Positions 26,289 to 35,620 of a DNA stretch of 64,000 nucleotides are shown one piece after another. Each line of letters begins with the position of its first letter. Position 1 is the first letter of the stretch. The position numbers and the translations under genes are program-made. Under the pieces are notes generated by a model, which was not told the origin of the DNA, made no database searches, and worked only from the letters and a program-made list of their open reading frames with translations. Source of the stretch: Argonema antarcticum A004/B2 (GTDB lineage Bacteria; Cyanobacteriota; Cyanobacteriia; Cyanobacteriales; Aerosakkonemataceae); the NCBI RefSeq assembly GCF_023333585.1, contig NZ_JAIQZN010000013.1, forward strand, positions 21,069-85,068, written 5' to 3'.

Positions 26289-27515
26289 ATGAAAAAAACT
26301 GCTGTCCGTACCTCCGCCTTATTTGTTGCCTTCGCTTTCCTGCTGAGTGCCTGCACTCAAACTAACTCAGGCCCAGCACCCACAACCACAACTAATCCTT
26401 CGCCAACAGCAGGTTCGTCTAACGCCATTCCGATTGGAATTGCTTTAGCGTTAACAAGCAACGTTGCCTTACTGGGTCAAGAAGGCGTTGCGGGTGCCAA
26501 AATTGCCGAGAAATATTTTAACGACAAAGGAGGCATCGACGGCACCCCAATTAAATTGGTTATTCAGGACACAGGCGGAGAAGAAGCAGGCGCGATTAAC
26601 GCATTTCAAACCCTGATCACTCAAAGCCAAGTTGTCGGCATTGTTGGCCCGACCCTCTCCCAGCAAGCGTTTAGTGCAGATCCGATCGCAGAACGTGCTA
26701 AAGTGCCAGTACTCGGAGCATCCAATACCGCTAAAGGAATCCCCGAAATTGGCGATTACGTTGCTCGCGTTTCTGCACCAGTAGCCATTGTTGCTCCTAA
26801 TTCAGTAAAAGCGGCGCTCAAGATTAATCCCAACATCAAAAAAGTCGCAGTTTTTTACGCCCAAAACGATGCGTTTAGCAAGTCCGAAACTGGAACTTTT
26901 CAGGAAACTGTTAAAGAGCAAGGACTAGATGTAGTAACAGTCCAAAAATTCCAAACTACGGATACTGACTTTCAAACACAAGCTACCAACGCTATTAACC
27001 TAAAACCCGATTTGATAATTATTTCCGGTTTGGCAACAGACGGAGGCAACTTAGTACGACAACTGCGAGAACTGGGTTATAAAAATATCATTATTGGGGG
27101 CAATGGCTTCAATACTTCTAGTATTTTCACCGTTTGTAAAGCTCTCTGCGACGGTGTTTTAGTTGCACAAGCTTACAGTCCCGATCACGTTAATGAGATT
27201 AACAAAACTTTCCGCACTACTTATCTTAATCAATACAAAAAAGAGCCCCCGCAGTTCAGCGCCCAAGCATTCGCGGCTGTTCAAGTATATGTGGAAGCAC
27301 TGCAAGCTTTGGATAAAAAGAGCGAGATTAGTAAATTACCGCTAGCTCAGTTGCGTACAGAATTGAACAAGCAACTGCTAGCTGGAAAGTATGATACTCC
27401 CTTGGGTGAGATTGCCTTCACGCCAGTAGGTGATGTGATCCAGAAAGATTTTTATGTCGCACAACTAAAGGTGGATAAAGACGGGAATAACGGAAAATTT
27501 GCCTTTTTGAAGTAG
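26289..27515 (+). CDS. Branched-chain/neutral amino-acid ABC transporter substrate-binding lipoprotein
   Basis: The 408-residue lipoprotein has a signal with lipobox LLSAC (about residue 22), a Thr/Pro/Ser-rich linker and a two-lobed periplasmic-binding domain of the LivJ type (Peripla_BP_6). Landmarks are IPIGIALALTSNVALLGQEG, VVGIVGPTLSQQ and DFQTQATNAI. It captures amino acids (or urea-like ligands) outside the inner membrane for the permease genes that follow. A TTG at 26280 lies 8 nt after an AGGAAG ribosome site and is an alternative start; I chose the ATG because it gives the standard lipoprotein signal. A strong hairpin follows the gene, fitting higher expression of the binding protein than of the permeases. 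Confidence 0.9.
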   Translation: MKKTAVRTSALFVAFAFLLSACTQTNSGPAPTTTTNPSPTAGSSNAIPIGIALALTSNVALLGQEGVAGAKIAEKYFNDKGGIDGTPIKLVIQDTGGEEAGAINAFQTLITQSQVVGIVGPTLSQQAFSADPIAERAKVPVLGASNTAKGIPEIGDYVARVSAPVAIVAPNSVKAALKINPNIKKVAVFYAQNDAFSKSETGTFQETVKEQGLDVVTVQKFQTTDTDFQTQATNAINLKPDLIIISGLATDGGNLVRQLRELGYKNIIIGGNGFNTSSIFTVCKALCDGVLVAQAYSPDHVNEINKTFRTTYLNQYKKEPPQFSAQAFAAVQVYVEALQALDKKSEISKLPLAQLRTELNKQLLAGKYDTPLGEIAFTPVGDVIQKDFYVAQLKVDKDGNNGKFAFLK

Positions 27516-27561
27516 TTGCCACCATGCAAAACCCCACTGTTTATAGCTTTGCATTAAGTAC

Positions 27562-27605
27562 GTTGTTGCACTTCAGCGCCAGATCTAGCGCTAAAGCGCA
27601 ACAAC
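27562..27605 (+). promoter_or_regulatory. Intercistronic hairpin after the binding-protein gene
   Basis: GTTGTTGC pairs with GCAACAAC, and the inner arms CTTCAGCGC and GCGCTAAAG pair with one mismatch. There is no T-run, so it is more likely an RNA stabiliser or attenuator than a full terminator. Confidence 0.5.
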
Positions 27606-27668
27606 ATACCTTATTATCCCTGAAGTAAGCAACAGCTAAGCAAAACATCTAGCAAAACATAAAATAAT

Positions 27669-28619
27669 ATGGATATAACACTGTTTGTACAACAATTCTT
27701 AAATGGTTTGTCGATCGGCAGCATTTATGCAATTTTTGCTTTGGGATACACCTTAATATTCTCCATCTTAGGCATCATTAATTTTGCTCACGGAGCGCTT
27801 TTTACCCTTGGTGCATACTTCACTTATGCGCTAATGGGAGAGGCATTTGGTTTGAACGGATTGCTTGCCAATGCTGCATTACCCGTAAAACTTCCTTTCG
27901 CGCTGGCATTAATTCTGGGAAGCGCACTTGCTGGATTGGTTGGAGTTGCCGTTGAGCGCATTGCCTTTCGCCCTCTGCGGCGCAAGCGTGCTGATTCACT
28001 GCTGACAGTGGTTTCCAGTTTGGGTGTGGCATTAGTAATTGTTAATTTGATTCAGTATTTGGTAGGTGCAGAAAACTACACATTTCCAGGCAATACTTAT
28101 GGCAATTTGCCTGCTGCAATTAACTTTGGCACAGCCGAAAAACCGATTCCCATTCGCACTGTTCAAGTAGTTATTTTTGGCGTTAGCGTGGTAATTTTGA
28201 CAATCCTCACCTATTTCATCAATCGCACTAAATACGGTAAGGCGATGAAAGCTGTTGCTGAAGATCCAATTACTGCTAGTTTGCTGGGTATTAATACAGA
28301 TGGCTTTATTGTGCTGACATTTTTTATCAGCAGCTTTCTGGCTGGGTTAGCTGGTACTTTGGTAGCCTCTAGCGTTAGCATTCCAGGGCCATATTTCGGC
28401 ATTGCTTTTGGGCTGAAGGGATTAGCAGTTATCGTACTCGGCGGTTTGGGAAGTATTCCGGGCGCGGTATTGGGAGGTGTAGTAATTGGGTTGATTGAGG
28501 CGTTTGTTCCGGCAGATTATTCTGCTTATAAAGATGCCTTTGCTTTTGGGATATTGTTTATTATGCTATTGGTTAGACCGCAAGGTTTGCTGGGGCGTCG
28601 CTTTGTCCAAAAGGTGTAG
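27669..28619 (+). CDS. livH: Branched-chain amino-acid ABC transporter permease, LivH type
   Basis: This 316-residue inner-membrane protein has about eight hydrophobic segments. Family landmarks are the start FLNGLSIGSIYAIFALGYTL, then INFAHGALFTLGAY, RPLRRKRADSLLTVVSSLGV, the cytoplasmic coupling loop with AVAEDPITASLLGIN, and GLKGLAVIVLGGLGSIPGA. It forms half of the translocation pore with the LivM-like protein encoded next. It is the second gene of a five-gene transporter operon in the order binding protein, LivH, LivM, LivG, LivF. Confidence 0.92.
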   Translation: MDITLFVQQFLNGLSIGSIYAIFALGYTLIFSILGIINFAHGALFTLGAYFTYALMGEAFGLNGLLANAALPVKLPFALALILGSALAGLVGVAVERIAFRPLRRKRADSLLTVVSSLGVALVIVNLIQYLVGAENYTFPGNTYGNLPAAINFGTAEKPIPIRTVQVVIFGVSVVILTILTYFINRTKYGKAMKAVAEDPITASLLGINTDGFIVLTFFISSFLAGLAGTLVASSVSIPGPYFGIAFGLKGLAVIVLGGLGSIPGAVLGGVVIGLIEAFVPADYSAYKDAFAFGILFIMLLVRPQGLLGRRFVQKV

Positions 28620-28621
28620 TC

Positions 28622-28665
28622 GATTTCAGATTTTGGATTGAATCAAAAATCCCAAATCTGAAATC
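28622..28665 (+). repeat. Stem-loop with TCTAAAA heptamers between permease genes
   Basis: GATTTCAGATTT pairs with AAATCTGAAATC, followed by two AAATCTA-type heptamers. It is a common intergenic repeat type in cyanobacteria and fills most of the 65-bp livH-livM gap. Confidence 0.5.
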
Positions 28666-28684
28666 TAAAATCTAAAATCATTTT

Positions 28685-29617
28685 ATGGCTGGATTTTTAA
28701 GTACTTACGGATTTCTGATTGTCTCTATGGTGATGGGGGCATTACTGGGGCTGTCGCTGTATTTGCCGCTGATGACTGGGCAATTGTCTTTAGCTAGCCC
28801 TGGTTTTTATGCTTTGGGTGGATATATTGCGGCGATTTTATCTACGCAGGTATTTAAAGTTAGCGATGGTTTATATCCGATTGGGCTGGTGTTATTGGAG
28901 ATGTCGATCGCTGGTGTAGTTTCTGGCGTGTTGGGGGTTTTGGTGGGAATTCCGGCGCTGCGGTTGCGGGGGATTTATTTGGCGATCGCAACTATTGCTT
29001 TTGTGGAAGTTTTGCGGGTTCTCTCGCTCAACTTGGACATCACTGGGGGTGCGGTGGGCATTTTTGGCATTCCTCAGCCCTTTTTAACTCCGATCGAATA
29101 TTTGTGGATTGTCATACCATTGCTTCTGATGAGTATGGTTTTGCTCTATCGCCTTGAGCGTATTCGGCTGGGACGAGCTTTCACAGCTATCCGCGAGGAT
29201 GAATTGGCTGCGGGTGCAATGGGTATCGACCCAACTTACTATAAGGTTTTGGCTTTTACGCTGGGTGCTATTCTAGCAGGTGTCGTTGGTGCTGTTAGCG
29301 CCCACTTTCTGAATACTTGGAATGCCCGTCAAGGAACTTTTGATGCCAGTATAGTTTACTTAACTTCGGTGTTAATTGGCGGCACTAGAACTTTTGTGGG
29401 GCCTGTTTTGGGTGGTATGGTATTTACAGCCTTGCCTGAAGTGTTGAGAGCGATCGCAGATACCGCTGGTTTACCTCTGTGGCTAGCACAATTTTTGCGA
29501 GATGGTCGCCTGATTATTTTCGGACTGCTGATAGTCTTGGGAACGATATTTTTCCCTCAAGGCTTGGTGACGCCGGATTTATTTAAAAGACGAAAGGATC
29601 GGAAAAGTCAAAGCTAA
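28685..29617 (+). CDS. livM: Branched-chain amino-acid ABC transporter permease, LivM type
   Basis: The 310 residues have about nine hydrophobic segments. Landmarks are LGLSLYLPLMTGQLSLASPGFYALGGY, the segment GIPALRLRGIYLAIATIAF, the coupling loop with LGRAFTAIREDELAAGAMGID, and GGTRTFVGPVLGG before the last helices. It pairs with the LivH-type protein to make the membrane channel. It is shorter than Escherichia coli LivM, which has an N-terminal extension, but matches the usual cyanobacterial length. It is followed after 22 bp by the ATPase gene. Confidence 0.92.
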   Translation: MAGFLSTYGFLIVSMVMGALLGLSLYLPLMTGQLSLASPGFYALGGYIAAILSTQVFKVSDGLYPIGLVLLEMSIAGVVSGVLGVLVGIPALRLRGIYLAIATIAFVEVLRVLSLNLDITGGAVGIFGIPQPFLTPIEYLWIVIPLLLMSMVLLYRLERIRLGRAFTAIREDELAAGAMGIDPTYYKVLAFTLGAILAGVVGAVSAHFLNTWNARQGTFDASIVYLTSVLIGGTRTFVGPVLGGMVFTALPEVLRAIADTAGLPLWLAQFLRDGRLIIFGLLIVLGTIFFPQGLVTPDLFKRRKDRKSQS

Positions 29618-29639
29618 TGTTTAGGTAGTATAGCAGCAG

Positions 29640-30428
29640 ATGATCGATGAAAATCTTACCACCAGCAATCCGATCTTAGAAGCCAAATCTCTAAACCGTA
29701 CTTTTGGCGGTTTGGTTGCTGTTAATAATGTCTCTTTCACGGTAAATAAAAATGAGATTTTTGGGCTGATTGGCCCGAATGGGGCTGGAAAAACAACGCT
29801 GTTTAATATGATTACGGGGTTGATTGAACCCTCCAGCGGGCAGATGTTTTATCAAGGTGAAGAAATTTCCTTCCTTCGTCCGCACCTAATTGCTAAAGCA
29901 GGTATCGCCCGTACTTTTCAGAATATTCGCTTGTTTGGCGACCTCTCAGCGCTGGAAAATGTGACGATCGCGCGACATATCCATACTAAAAGTGGTTTTA
30001 TAAGGGGCATATTAGGCTTGCCACCAGCTCCAAGCGAGGAAATAAGAAACAAGCAGAAGGCTTTGGAGTTGCTCGATTTAGTGGGTTTAAGCGATCGGGC
30101 CTTTGAAAAAGCGCGAAATTTTCCCTACGGCGATCAACGCCGCCTCGAAATTGCCCGCGCCCTTGCCTTAGAACCGCAAGTTTTACTGCTCGATGAACCC
30201 GCTGCTGGCATGAATCCGAGCGAGAAGAACCAGTTGAGCGAATTTATTCGCGAACTGCGTAGCCAGTTCAACCTGACTGTTATCTTAATCGAGCATCACG
30301 TACCCTTGGTTATGGGATTGTGCGATCGCATTGCCGTGTTAAACTTTGGCAAATTGATTGCTTTGGGCGATCCAGCCCAAGTGAGAACTAATCCTGCTGT
30401 AATCGAAGCTTACTTAGGAAGTGATTGA
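29640..30428 (+). CDS. livG: Branched-chain amino-acid ABC transporter ATPase, LivG type
   Basis: The 262-residue ABC ATPase has Walker A GPNGAGKTT, a Q-loop in ARTFQNIRLF, a signature region YGDQRRLEIARAL (YGDQR in place of LSGGQ, normal for LivG), Walker B VLLLDEPAAGMNP and switch His in IEHH. It powers the Liv-type importer with the LivF-like protein. A 40-bp sequence very similar to codons around LCDRIAVLNFGK reappears as a relic at 48091-48135. Confidence 0.93.
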   Translation: MIDENLTTSNPILEAKSLNRTFGGLVAVNNVSFTVNKNEIFGLIGPNGAGKTTLFNMITGLIEPSSGQMFYQGEEISFLRPHLIAKAGIARTFQNIRLFGDLSALENVTIARHIHTKSGFIRGILGLPPAPSEEIRNKQKALELLDLVGLSDRAFEKARNFPYGDQRRLEIARALALEPQVLLLDEPAAGMNPSEKNQLSEFIRELRSQFNLTVILIEHHVPLVMGLCDRIAVLNFGKLIALGDPAQVRTNPAVIEAYLGSD

Positions 30429-30432
30429 CACT

Positions 30433-30454
30433 CTCAGAGGCTTTAGCCTCTGAG
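30433..30454 (+). promoter_or_regulatory. Hairpin between livG and livF
   Basis: Perfect nine-bp stem CTCAGAGGC/GCCTCTGAG with a TTTA loop. It lies in the 50-bp gap before the preferred livF start and is not followed by a strong T-run. Confidence 0.5.
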
Positions 30455-30478
30455 TTTCCCACTTACCGTGCATTTTTT

Positions 30479-31198
30479 ATGAAACCACCTATTCCGCTGT
30501 TAGAAATTAAAGAACTTTACGTCAACTACGGTGGTATCCAAGCCCTACAAAATATCGATCTCACCGTTAACGCGGGTGAGGTAGTAACCCTGATTGGAGC
30601 CAATGGCGCTGGCAAAAGCACAACCCTGCGAGCTATTTCTAGGTTGATTAACCCTCGCAGCGGTCAGATTGTTTACCAAGGGCGGGACATCACCCGACGC
30701 CCCGCTCACGAGGTAGTGCAACTGGGTATCGCCCATAGCCCTGAAGGACGCCGAGTGTTGGCTCGGCAAACTGTTCTAGATAACCTGGAGTTGGGGGCGT
30801 ACACCCGCTCTAATTTGGCAGCGGTAAGGGCCGATCTCGATCGCCAATTTGAGATTTTCCCCCGTTTGGCAGAACGCCGCCTTCAACTAGCGGGAACACT
30901 TAGCGGCGGCGAACAACAGATGTTAGCGATCGCTCGCGCCTTAATGAGCAGACCGAAACTTTTGCTTTTAGACGAGCCCAGTCTTGGGCTTGCTCCCGCC
31001 ATTGTCCTAGAGATATTCTCAATTATTCGGGATCTGCGTGCCACTGGCGTTACTATCCTGCTGGTGGAACAAAACGCCAAACTTGCCCTAGAAAGGGCCG
31101 ATCGAGGATACATACTTGAAGCCGGACGCATCACGCTAACGGGACAAGCCTCAAACCTCCTCAACGATGACTTGGTTAGAAAGGCGTATTTAGGCTGA
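30479..31198 (+). CDS. livF: Branched-chain amino-acid ABC transporter ATPase, LivF type
   Basis: The 239-residue ATPase starts at MKPPIPLLEIKELYVNYGG; an upstream TTG reading at 30425 would translate a hairpin and is rejected. Motifs are Walker A GANGAGKSTT, Q-loop AHSPEGRRV, signature LSGGEQQMLAIARAL, Walker B LLLLDEPSLGLAP and switch VEQN. It forms the ATPase heterodimer with LivG. The gene ends YLG in the normal family way. An IS605-type element begins immediately after its stop codon. Confidence 0.93.
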   Translation: MKPPIPLLEIKELYVNYGGIQALQNIDLTVNAGEVVTLIGANGAGKSTTLRAISRLINPRSGQIVYQGRDITRRPAHEVVQLGIAHSPEGRRVLARQTVLDNLELGAYTRSNLAAVRADLDRQFEIFPRLAERRLQLAGTLSGGEQQMLAIARALMSRPKLLLLDEPSLGLAPAIVLEIFSIIRDLRATGVTILLVEQNAKLALERADRGYILEAGRITLTGQASNLLNDDLVRKAYLG

Positions 31199-32955
31199 AG
31201 CCACCCCAGCCCTAAAGGGACGGGGGTTCAAAACGCAATGATACCTCTTCTTGGCTCTCCCAAATATTAGGTACAACATCCAAGACCTTAGCCTCAACAT
31301 TTTGAACTTTCGCTGCGACTCGCTCTGACTCTGGAAATTTACCAAAGGAAGAAGGAACTCGTCCCCCTAATTGCAAGTTAGTTTGGGTCGCCTGTCTCCA
31401 AGCCGCATACAGGATCGGTTCCGAACCTAACCAAGCATTTTGTGCTTGATTCGCTTGAAGCAGTTCATTTTCATCAACAAATTTAGCAAGAAACGCTGAA
31501 TACAAATCTCTCTGACAGAGAATTCCACAATCGCATTGATGGATTCTCTCAGAGAGATTTTTCTTTTTCACAGTTCCGCATTGACAAGTTTGCGATAGTT
31601 TAGTTGAATGCGTCGAGAACTCCATCACGCTAACGCCAGCACTTTCAGCCTTGCGTTTTAAGTGCGATACAAATCCTCCCGGTGCGCGTTTCCCTACAGA
31701 TTTTCCATAATTCTTTTGAAAGGATTTGTAGGATAACTTTTCTAATTTAATTGTGTTACCAAGACTGAGAATATCATTAACTAAATGACCATGCAAGGAC
31801 TTTCTATGAGCAGCTAACCTTCTTGACAAATTAGATTTGACAGTTCTAGTCTTCTGGTAAATTCGAGAATTATTCCACTGTTTGCACCCCTTCTTAATAG
31901 TTCCCTTTTTCTGCTGGACTTTCTGGTTAACAAAATTGGAATTGTAGTTATTGGGATTGTTCGCCCTTCTAGACCTTTCCAACTTCCTTTGAAGTCGACG
32001 GATTTCCTTTTCAGCAAACTTCAATTCCGATGCGAATAATGTTAGTTTTGCAGATTCATCCCCAACAAGGGCAATAGTAGACGGCCCAATATCTAGTCCA
32101 ACAGTTCCTTGACCAATTTGGTTTTTGGGCTTTTGGAATGGCTTACCCTCACAAACTAATTGAGCATAATAAAAGGTTTTACTATTAATCCGACGACGCA
32201 CTAACCTCACATATTTAACTCGACAACTCAGACCATAACTTATTACTGAGTCGTAGGTTGTTAGATATGGCTTTAGCTGGAGATTGCCCCAAACTAAAGT
32301 TTTATTTACCCACCTAATTCCCGTCTTATTTGTCTTACCTTCCAAGGAATCCAGTTGGTTTTTCCCTTTGAACCTGACCTTTTTAGCTTGACAGAAAGCT
32401 ACTCGACAAGAGGCATTGAAGGCACGGGTAGCTATTTTCTGAGCGGTATTTGAGTCAATCTGTTCTCCCATCCAAGAATTGCGAACAATCGTGCAATAAG
32501 AATGCAGATTGTATTCGCTATAACCGTAAGCCTGATTCGCTTCTTTGAATGCTGCTGTTCTTGCCTTACCCTTTTTAAGTTTCCTGGCTGACTGATATTT
32601 CTTGGATTGTTTAATCAGCTTTTGTCGTCGCATTGCCTCACCCAAGCAGGCATTATAAAGTTGCCTGCCTGCTTCAAATCTAGACGACAAAACCCCAGCA
32701 TCTTCGTCGGATACCACCAAGGGTATCTCAACAATAAATGATGGGGTTTTAGCCGTGCTAGATTGGCGAGGCATTGACTTATTAATTAACTGATTTTACT
32801 ATTGTATAGAAGGCGATCATATATTAGCAATAGCAAATGAGTTTAAATCAAATAACAAGATCTTATATGCTTGTCAAGATCACATTAACTTGACTGCGGT
32901 TAAAACCGCCAATCGCGTTCATTCCTATGTCTAAAGCCAGGGGCTTCCCGCTCGT
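31199..32955 (-). mobile_element. IS605/IS1341-type element with a long tnpB
   Basis: The right end has hairpin ACCCC...GGGACGGGGGT (31203-31227) overlapping the tnpB stop. The left end has AAGCC-AGG-GGCTT (32934-32946). No tnpA is present. The insertion lies flush against the livF stop. Borders are approximate. Confidence 0.6.
31212..32774 (-). CDS. tnpB: Long TnpB-like RuvC nuclease
   Basis: The 520-residue protein has a basic N-terminal half rich in Lys and Arg, then a RuvC-like domain. Asp is in TVGLDIGPST, Glu in KLEKLSYKSF and Asp in CQRDLYSAFL, with a zinc finger CQCG...CDCG between the last two. All catalytic positions are kept. It is ~100 residues longer than the other TnpB here, partly from a C-terminal tail of ~75 residues after motif III. 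It belongs to a divergent TnpB branch (GPST in place of the usual GVK/GLK after motif I). The RNA scaffold would come from the right end at about 31200. Confidence 0.85.
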   Translation of the reverse strand: MPRQSSTAKTPSFIVEIPLVVSDEDAGVLSSRFEAGRQLYNACLGEAMRRQKLIKQSKKYQSARKLKKGKARTAAFKEANQAYGYSEYNLHSYCTIVRNSWMGEQIDSNTAQKIATRAFNASCRVAFCQAKKVRFKGKNQLDSLEGKTNKTGIRWVNKTLVWGNLQLKPYLTTYDSVISYGLSCRVKYVRLVRRRINSKTFYYAQLVCEGKPFQKPKNQIGQGTVGLDIGPSTIALVGDESAKLTLFASELKFAEKEIRRLQRKLERSRRANNPNNYNSNFVNQKVQQKKGTIKKGCKQWNNSRIYQKTRTVKSNLSRRLAAHRKSLHGHLVNDILSLGNTIKLEKLSYKSFQKNYGKSVGKRAPGGFVSHLKRKAESAGVSVMEFSTHSTKLSQTCQCGTVKKKNLSERIHQCDCGILCQRDLYSAFLAKFVDENELLQANQAQNAWLGSEPILYAAWRQATQTNLQLGGRVPSSFGKFPESERVAAKVQNVEAKVLDVVPNIWESQEEVSLRFEPPSL

Positions 32956-33045
32956 TTTCCGGTGATACTCCCTTCGTACCAGAAAATTATCTATCATTCT
33001 GTTTTCCTATCCCACTCTCCCCCTCTTCCCCTCTCCCACTCTCCG

Positions 33046-35139
33046 TCAGTTTTGATCGTCAGCTAAAGTAATCAGTGAATCATAGACAGTGAGATTAAAA
33101 TTCTTATCCAGAGTCGGTGCTAAATAAATACCAAAGTTTTTGTTTTTAATTTGGGCTTGAGAACTAATTCTTACGCCAATACATACTTCGTCGCGGTTTT
33201 GTGCAGCGAGTATGCAGTCAGCGAAGGTCAACTTGCCAATTTGGTTGGCTGGAAAGTAAAGCCATATTGGCTTAATATACAGTTCGCTACCGTCAAGGGA
33301 AAACAAATCCTGATATATTGACATCACATCAGGTTCTTGCGACACCTGAGCCAAAATTTTAGACACAAATTGATTGGTAAGGAGAAAGTCTTTTACACCA
33401 GCTTTGATTACCAAGTCAGTATTTTGCGAGTCGATTATCTCTGCAATTAAATTAGTGGTAATTTTGGTTTTTGTGGCGGTGGTATATTCTTTAAAAAATT
33501 GCCGTATTTCCAACAAAATGGTGAGCGTTTTGGCATCTATTTCCTCAGCGTTTTCCCCGCTACCTGCTAAAATTGAGATGCTGTCAAATTTATATGGTTT
33601 CAGGGTTTTTAGCTGATCGACTGAATCCACATCTACTTGCATGATTTCCATCTTGATATGTGGATAGGCTTTAGCAATATTGTCAAATTCAGCTTTAATT
33701 TCATCGTTTAAAACCTCTACCGCCAGGTTAACCTGCGAATCTTTGACTAGGCATTTCGCATATTCTTCGAGAGCGATCGCGGTTTTGCTGTTCCAGCCAA
33801 TAATCAGATAATTTTCAGTTTCCATCTCTAAAGTTTGGTTGCGCTCGACACATCCAACACGGTTAAGCTGTACTACAGGTTCTGGAGAAAACTGAATAGT
33901 TGAGTCATCTTCAGCTAGGACGATCGCTTCATCATCTTTACTTAACTTATAATCTTTGTTTGTTTTGAGTGTTAAGCTGCCATCTCCATGACGAATTCCT
34001 AATGGGACAGCCTGCAATAAATGAAATGGCAATTCACCGAAGGTGATATTATTCCATCCAGATTCAGAACGATAGAAATAAAATTCGTTTCCTTCAAAGC
34101 CCACCAAGTTTAAATATACTCTAGCCAGTCCTACACTCCGCGAAGTTTGAACTAAAATCAGAGCCAATATCTCAGCTTCATTAAGAGTGGTGACTGCGCC
34201 GGGAGCAATGTTTTGAGCTAGGCGGCGATATTGTTCCAAATGTAATTCTACGATAATTGGCGGCAAGTTTTCTTCCCCATTAGCTGCCACAACTGCCAGG
34301 ATTCCCTTAACCACTCTTGCATCAGATAAAGTCTTAAATTGCTCGTTATCTGAACTTTTAGAATCATTCAAAATAATAATGGATTTAGCAACTTTGACAC
34401 CTACTTTATCTAGGTTAGATAAATTTGCGATCGGGCCATTGCGAGTCACCACTCGCGTTGTTTTTAGATCGGCTATATTATTCCGCAGGAAATCATCCAT
34501 CTCCTCCTTATCTTTGTCAGCCAAGATCACAACGACTGCATCTGATTCTGATTCGTTAGCCAACACTAACTCTTTAATAATATCTACAACCCTATCGCCA
34601 AATCCTAAAATTAAGGTATGGTTCTCTTCCACTACCAAACTTTTCCCCTTACGCAGCAACTCTAGTCTTGATTCAAACTGCTGGGTAATGAAAGCTATTA
34701 AGCTGGAGAACAACACTAAGCCGATAAAAATCGTGATTACACCCACAAACTTAGCAGCAAAATTGGCCTCGTCTCCTGTGTCTCTTAAACCTATAAGCTG
34801 AACAAAAATTTCCCAAAGTAAGTCATCAGTACCTTTTTTAGGGCCGTTAGGAAAGAATCGTTCTACAACATAACGTGCAGTTGTCATCACCGCAAAAGCA
34901 GCAATAAATACTGACACTAATGCCAGAAAGACCGACATCCCTCCTTTCGACATAAAGTTGTCGAATTTATACTGTAGGCGCTTTTGCCAGGTGATTTCAT
35001 TTTCAGAAGCTTGACTGCTGTTCTTTGTCAAAGTTAATACCAACCTTATATAGTTGTCGAAGTTATCCTTTAGGCGCTTTTGCCACGAGACTTGATTTCC
35101 AGAAGCTCGACTGCTATCGTTTGTCAAAGTTACTACCAA
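33046..35139 (-). CDS. CASTOR/POLLUX-type ion channel with two RCK-like domains
   Basis: The 697-residue protein has transmembrane segments at about 69-92 and 127-147, with a pore-like stretch between them (LWEIFVQLIGLRDTGDE). A first NAD-binding-like RCK domain follows (LVVEENHTLILGFGDRVVDIIKEL), then a second (ETENYLIIGWNSKTAIALEEY). CASTOR/POLLUX proteins are cation channels gated by cytosolic rings; bacterial members have similar layouts. The first 64 residues are a tandem duplication of a 32-residue unit (SW-QKRL--NFDNY against TW-QKRL--KFDNF), which also exists at DNA level. It probably resides in the plasma membrane. The upstream TRAP relic is unrelated. Confidence 0.82.
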   Translation of the reverse strand: MVVTLTNDSSRASGNQVSWQKRLKDNFDNYIRLVLTLTKNSSQASENEITWQKRLQYKFDNFMSKGGMSVFLALVSVFIAAFAVMTTARYVVERFFPNGPKKGTDDLLWEIFVQLIGLRDTGDEANFAAKFVGVITIFIGLVLFSSLIAFITQQFESRLELLRKGKSLVVEENHTLILGFGDRVVDIIKELVLANESESDAVVVILADKDKEEMDDFLRNNIADLKTTRVVTRNGPIANLSNLDKVGVKVAKSIIILNDSKSSDNEQFKTLSDARVVKGILAVVAANGEENLPPIIVELHLEQYRRLAQNIAPGAVTTLNEAEILALILVQTSRSVGLARVYLNLVGFEGNEFYFYRSESGWNNITFGELPFHLLQAVPLGIRHGDGSLTLKTNKDYKLSKDDEAIVLAEDDSTIQFSPEPVVQLNRVGCVERNQTLEMETENYLIIGWNSKTAIALEEYAKCLVKDSQVNLAVEVLNDEIKAEFDNIAKAYPHIKMEIMQVDVDSVDQLKTLKPYKFDSISILAGSGENAEEIDAKTLTILLEIRQFFKEYTTATKTKITTNLIAEIIDSQNTDLVIKAGVKDFLLTNQFVSKILAQVSQEPDVMSIYQDLFSLDGSELYIKPIWLYFPANQIGKLTFADCILAAQNRDEVCIGVRISSQAQIKNKNFGIYLAPTLDKNFNLTVYDSLITLADDQN

Positions 35140-35236
35140 CCTTTAAACAATACTGGACATATCTAAATCTTACAGAAACTTTGGGTGTATAGGCGTAAAC
35201 CTTACCAGAAGAAGAATTATAACACACCAACAACGA

Positions 35237-35422
35237 AAAAGTACCGACTGTGTAGGTGGTGTCAGCGCATTCAACCGTTCCCGCTTGTCCGGCGTCTAGA
35301 ACCTGTAGTCCTGGGACAATCTCACCCGCAGCGAAAGGCGTAATCGTAAAACGCCCGTTTGTCATTTCCCTAATGCGCTTGCAAACGGTGTCAGCGCCTC
35401 CGTAAGTATCTAAAATCATCAA
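35237..35422 (-). pseudogene. Relic of a TRAP transporter substrate-binding protein (DctP type)
   Basis: About 60 codons contain GGADTVCKRIREMTNGRF, FAAGEIVPGLQVLDA and GTVECADT, matching the N-terminal region of DctP-type periplasmic binding proteins of the TRAP family. The signal peptide and the remaining ~250 residues are absent. After about residue 62 the sequence no longer matches. No TRAP permease genes are nearby. Confidence 0.65.
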
Positions 35423-35620
35423 GACTGTATCAGAATGCAGTCACTTTTAGCTCAGTTTTCCAGCCGCAATATTTGTTTTATATACTTGACTATAATGGAA
35501 TTTTGTGTTTAAGAAGATTTGATTTGGGGAGCGAAGTGGAATTCCACTAAGTTACGCTGGGCAGAGCCTGGGAGCGCGAAAACAAGAGCTAATGGAACTA
35601 ACTAGCAATTTGAGTTAGTA

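Noticed and set aside
30425..30478. Upstream TTG start for livF
   Set aside because: It would translate a nine-bp-stem hairpin; the family start MKPPIPLLEI lies at 30479.
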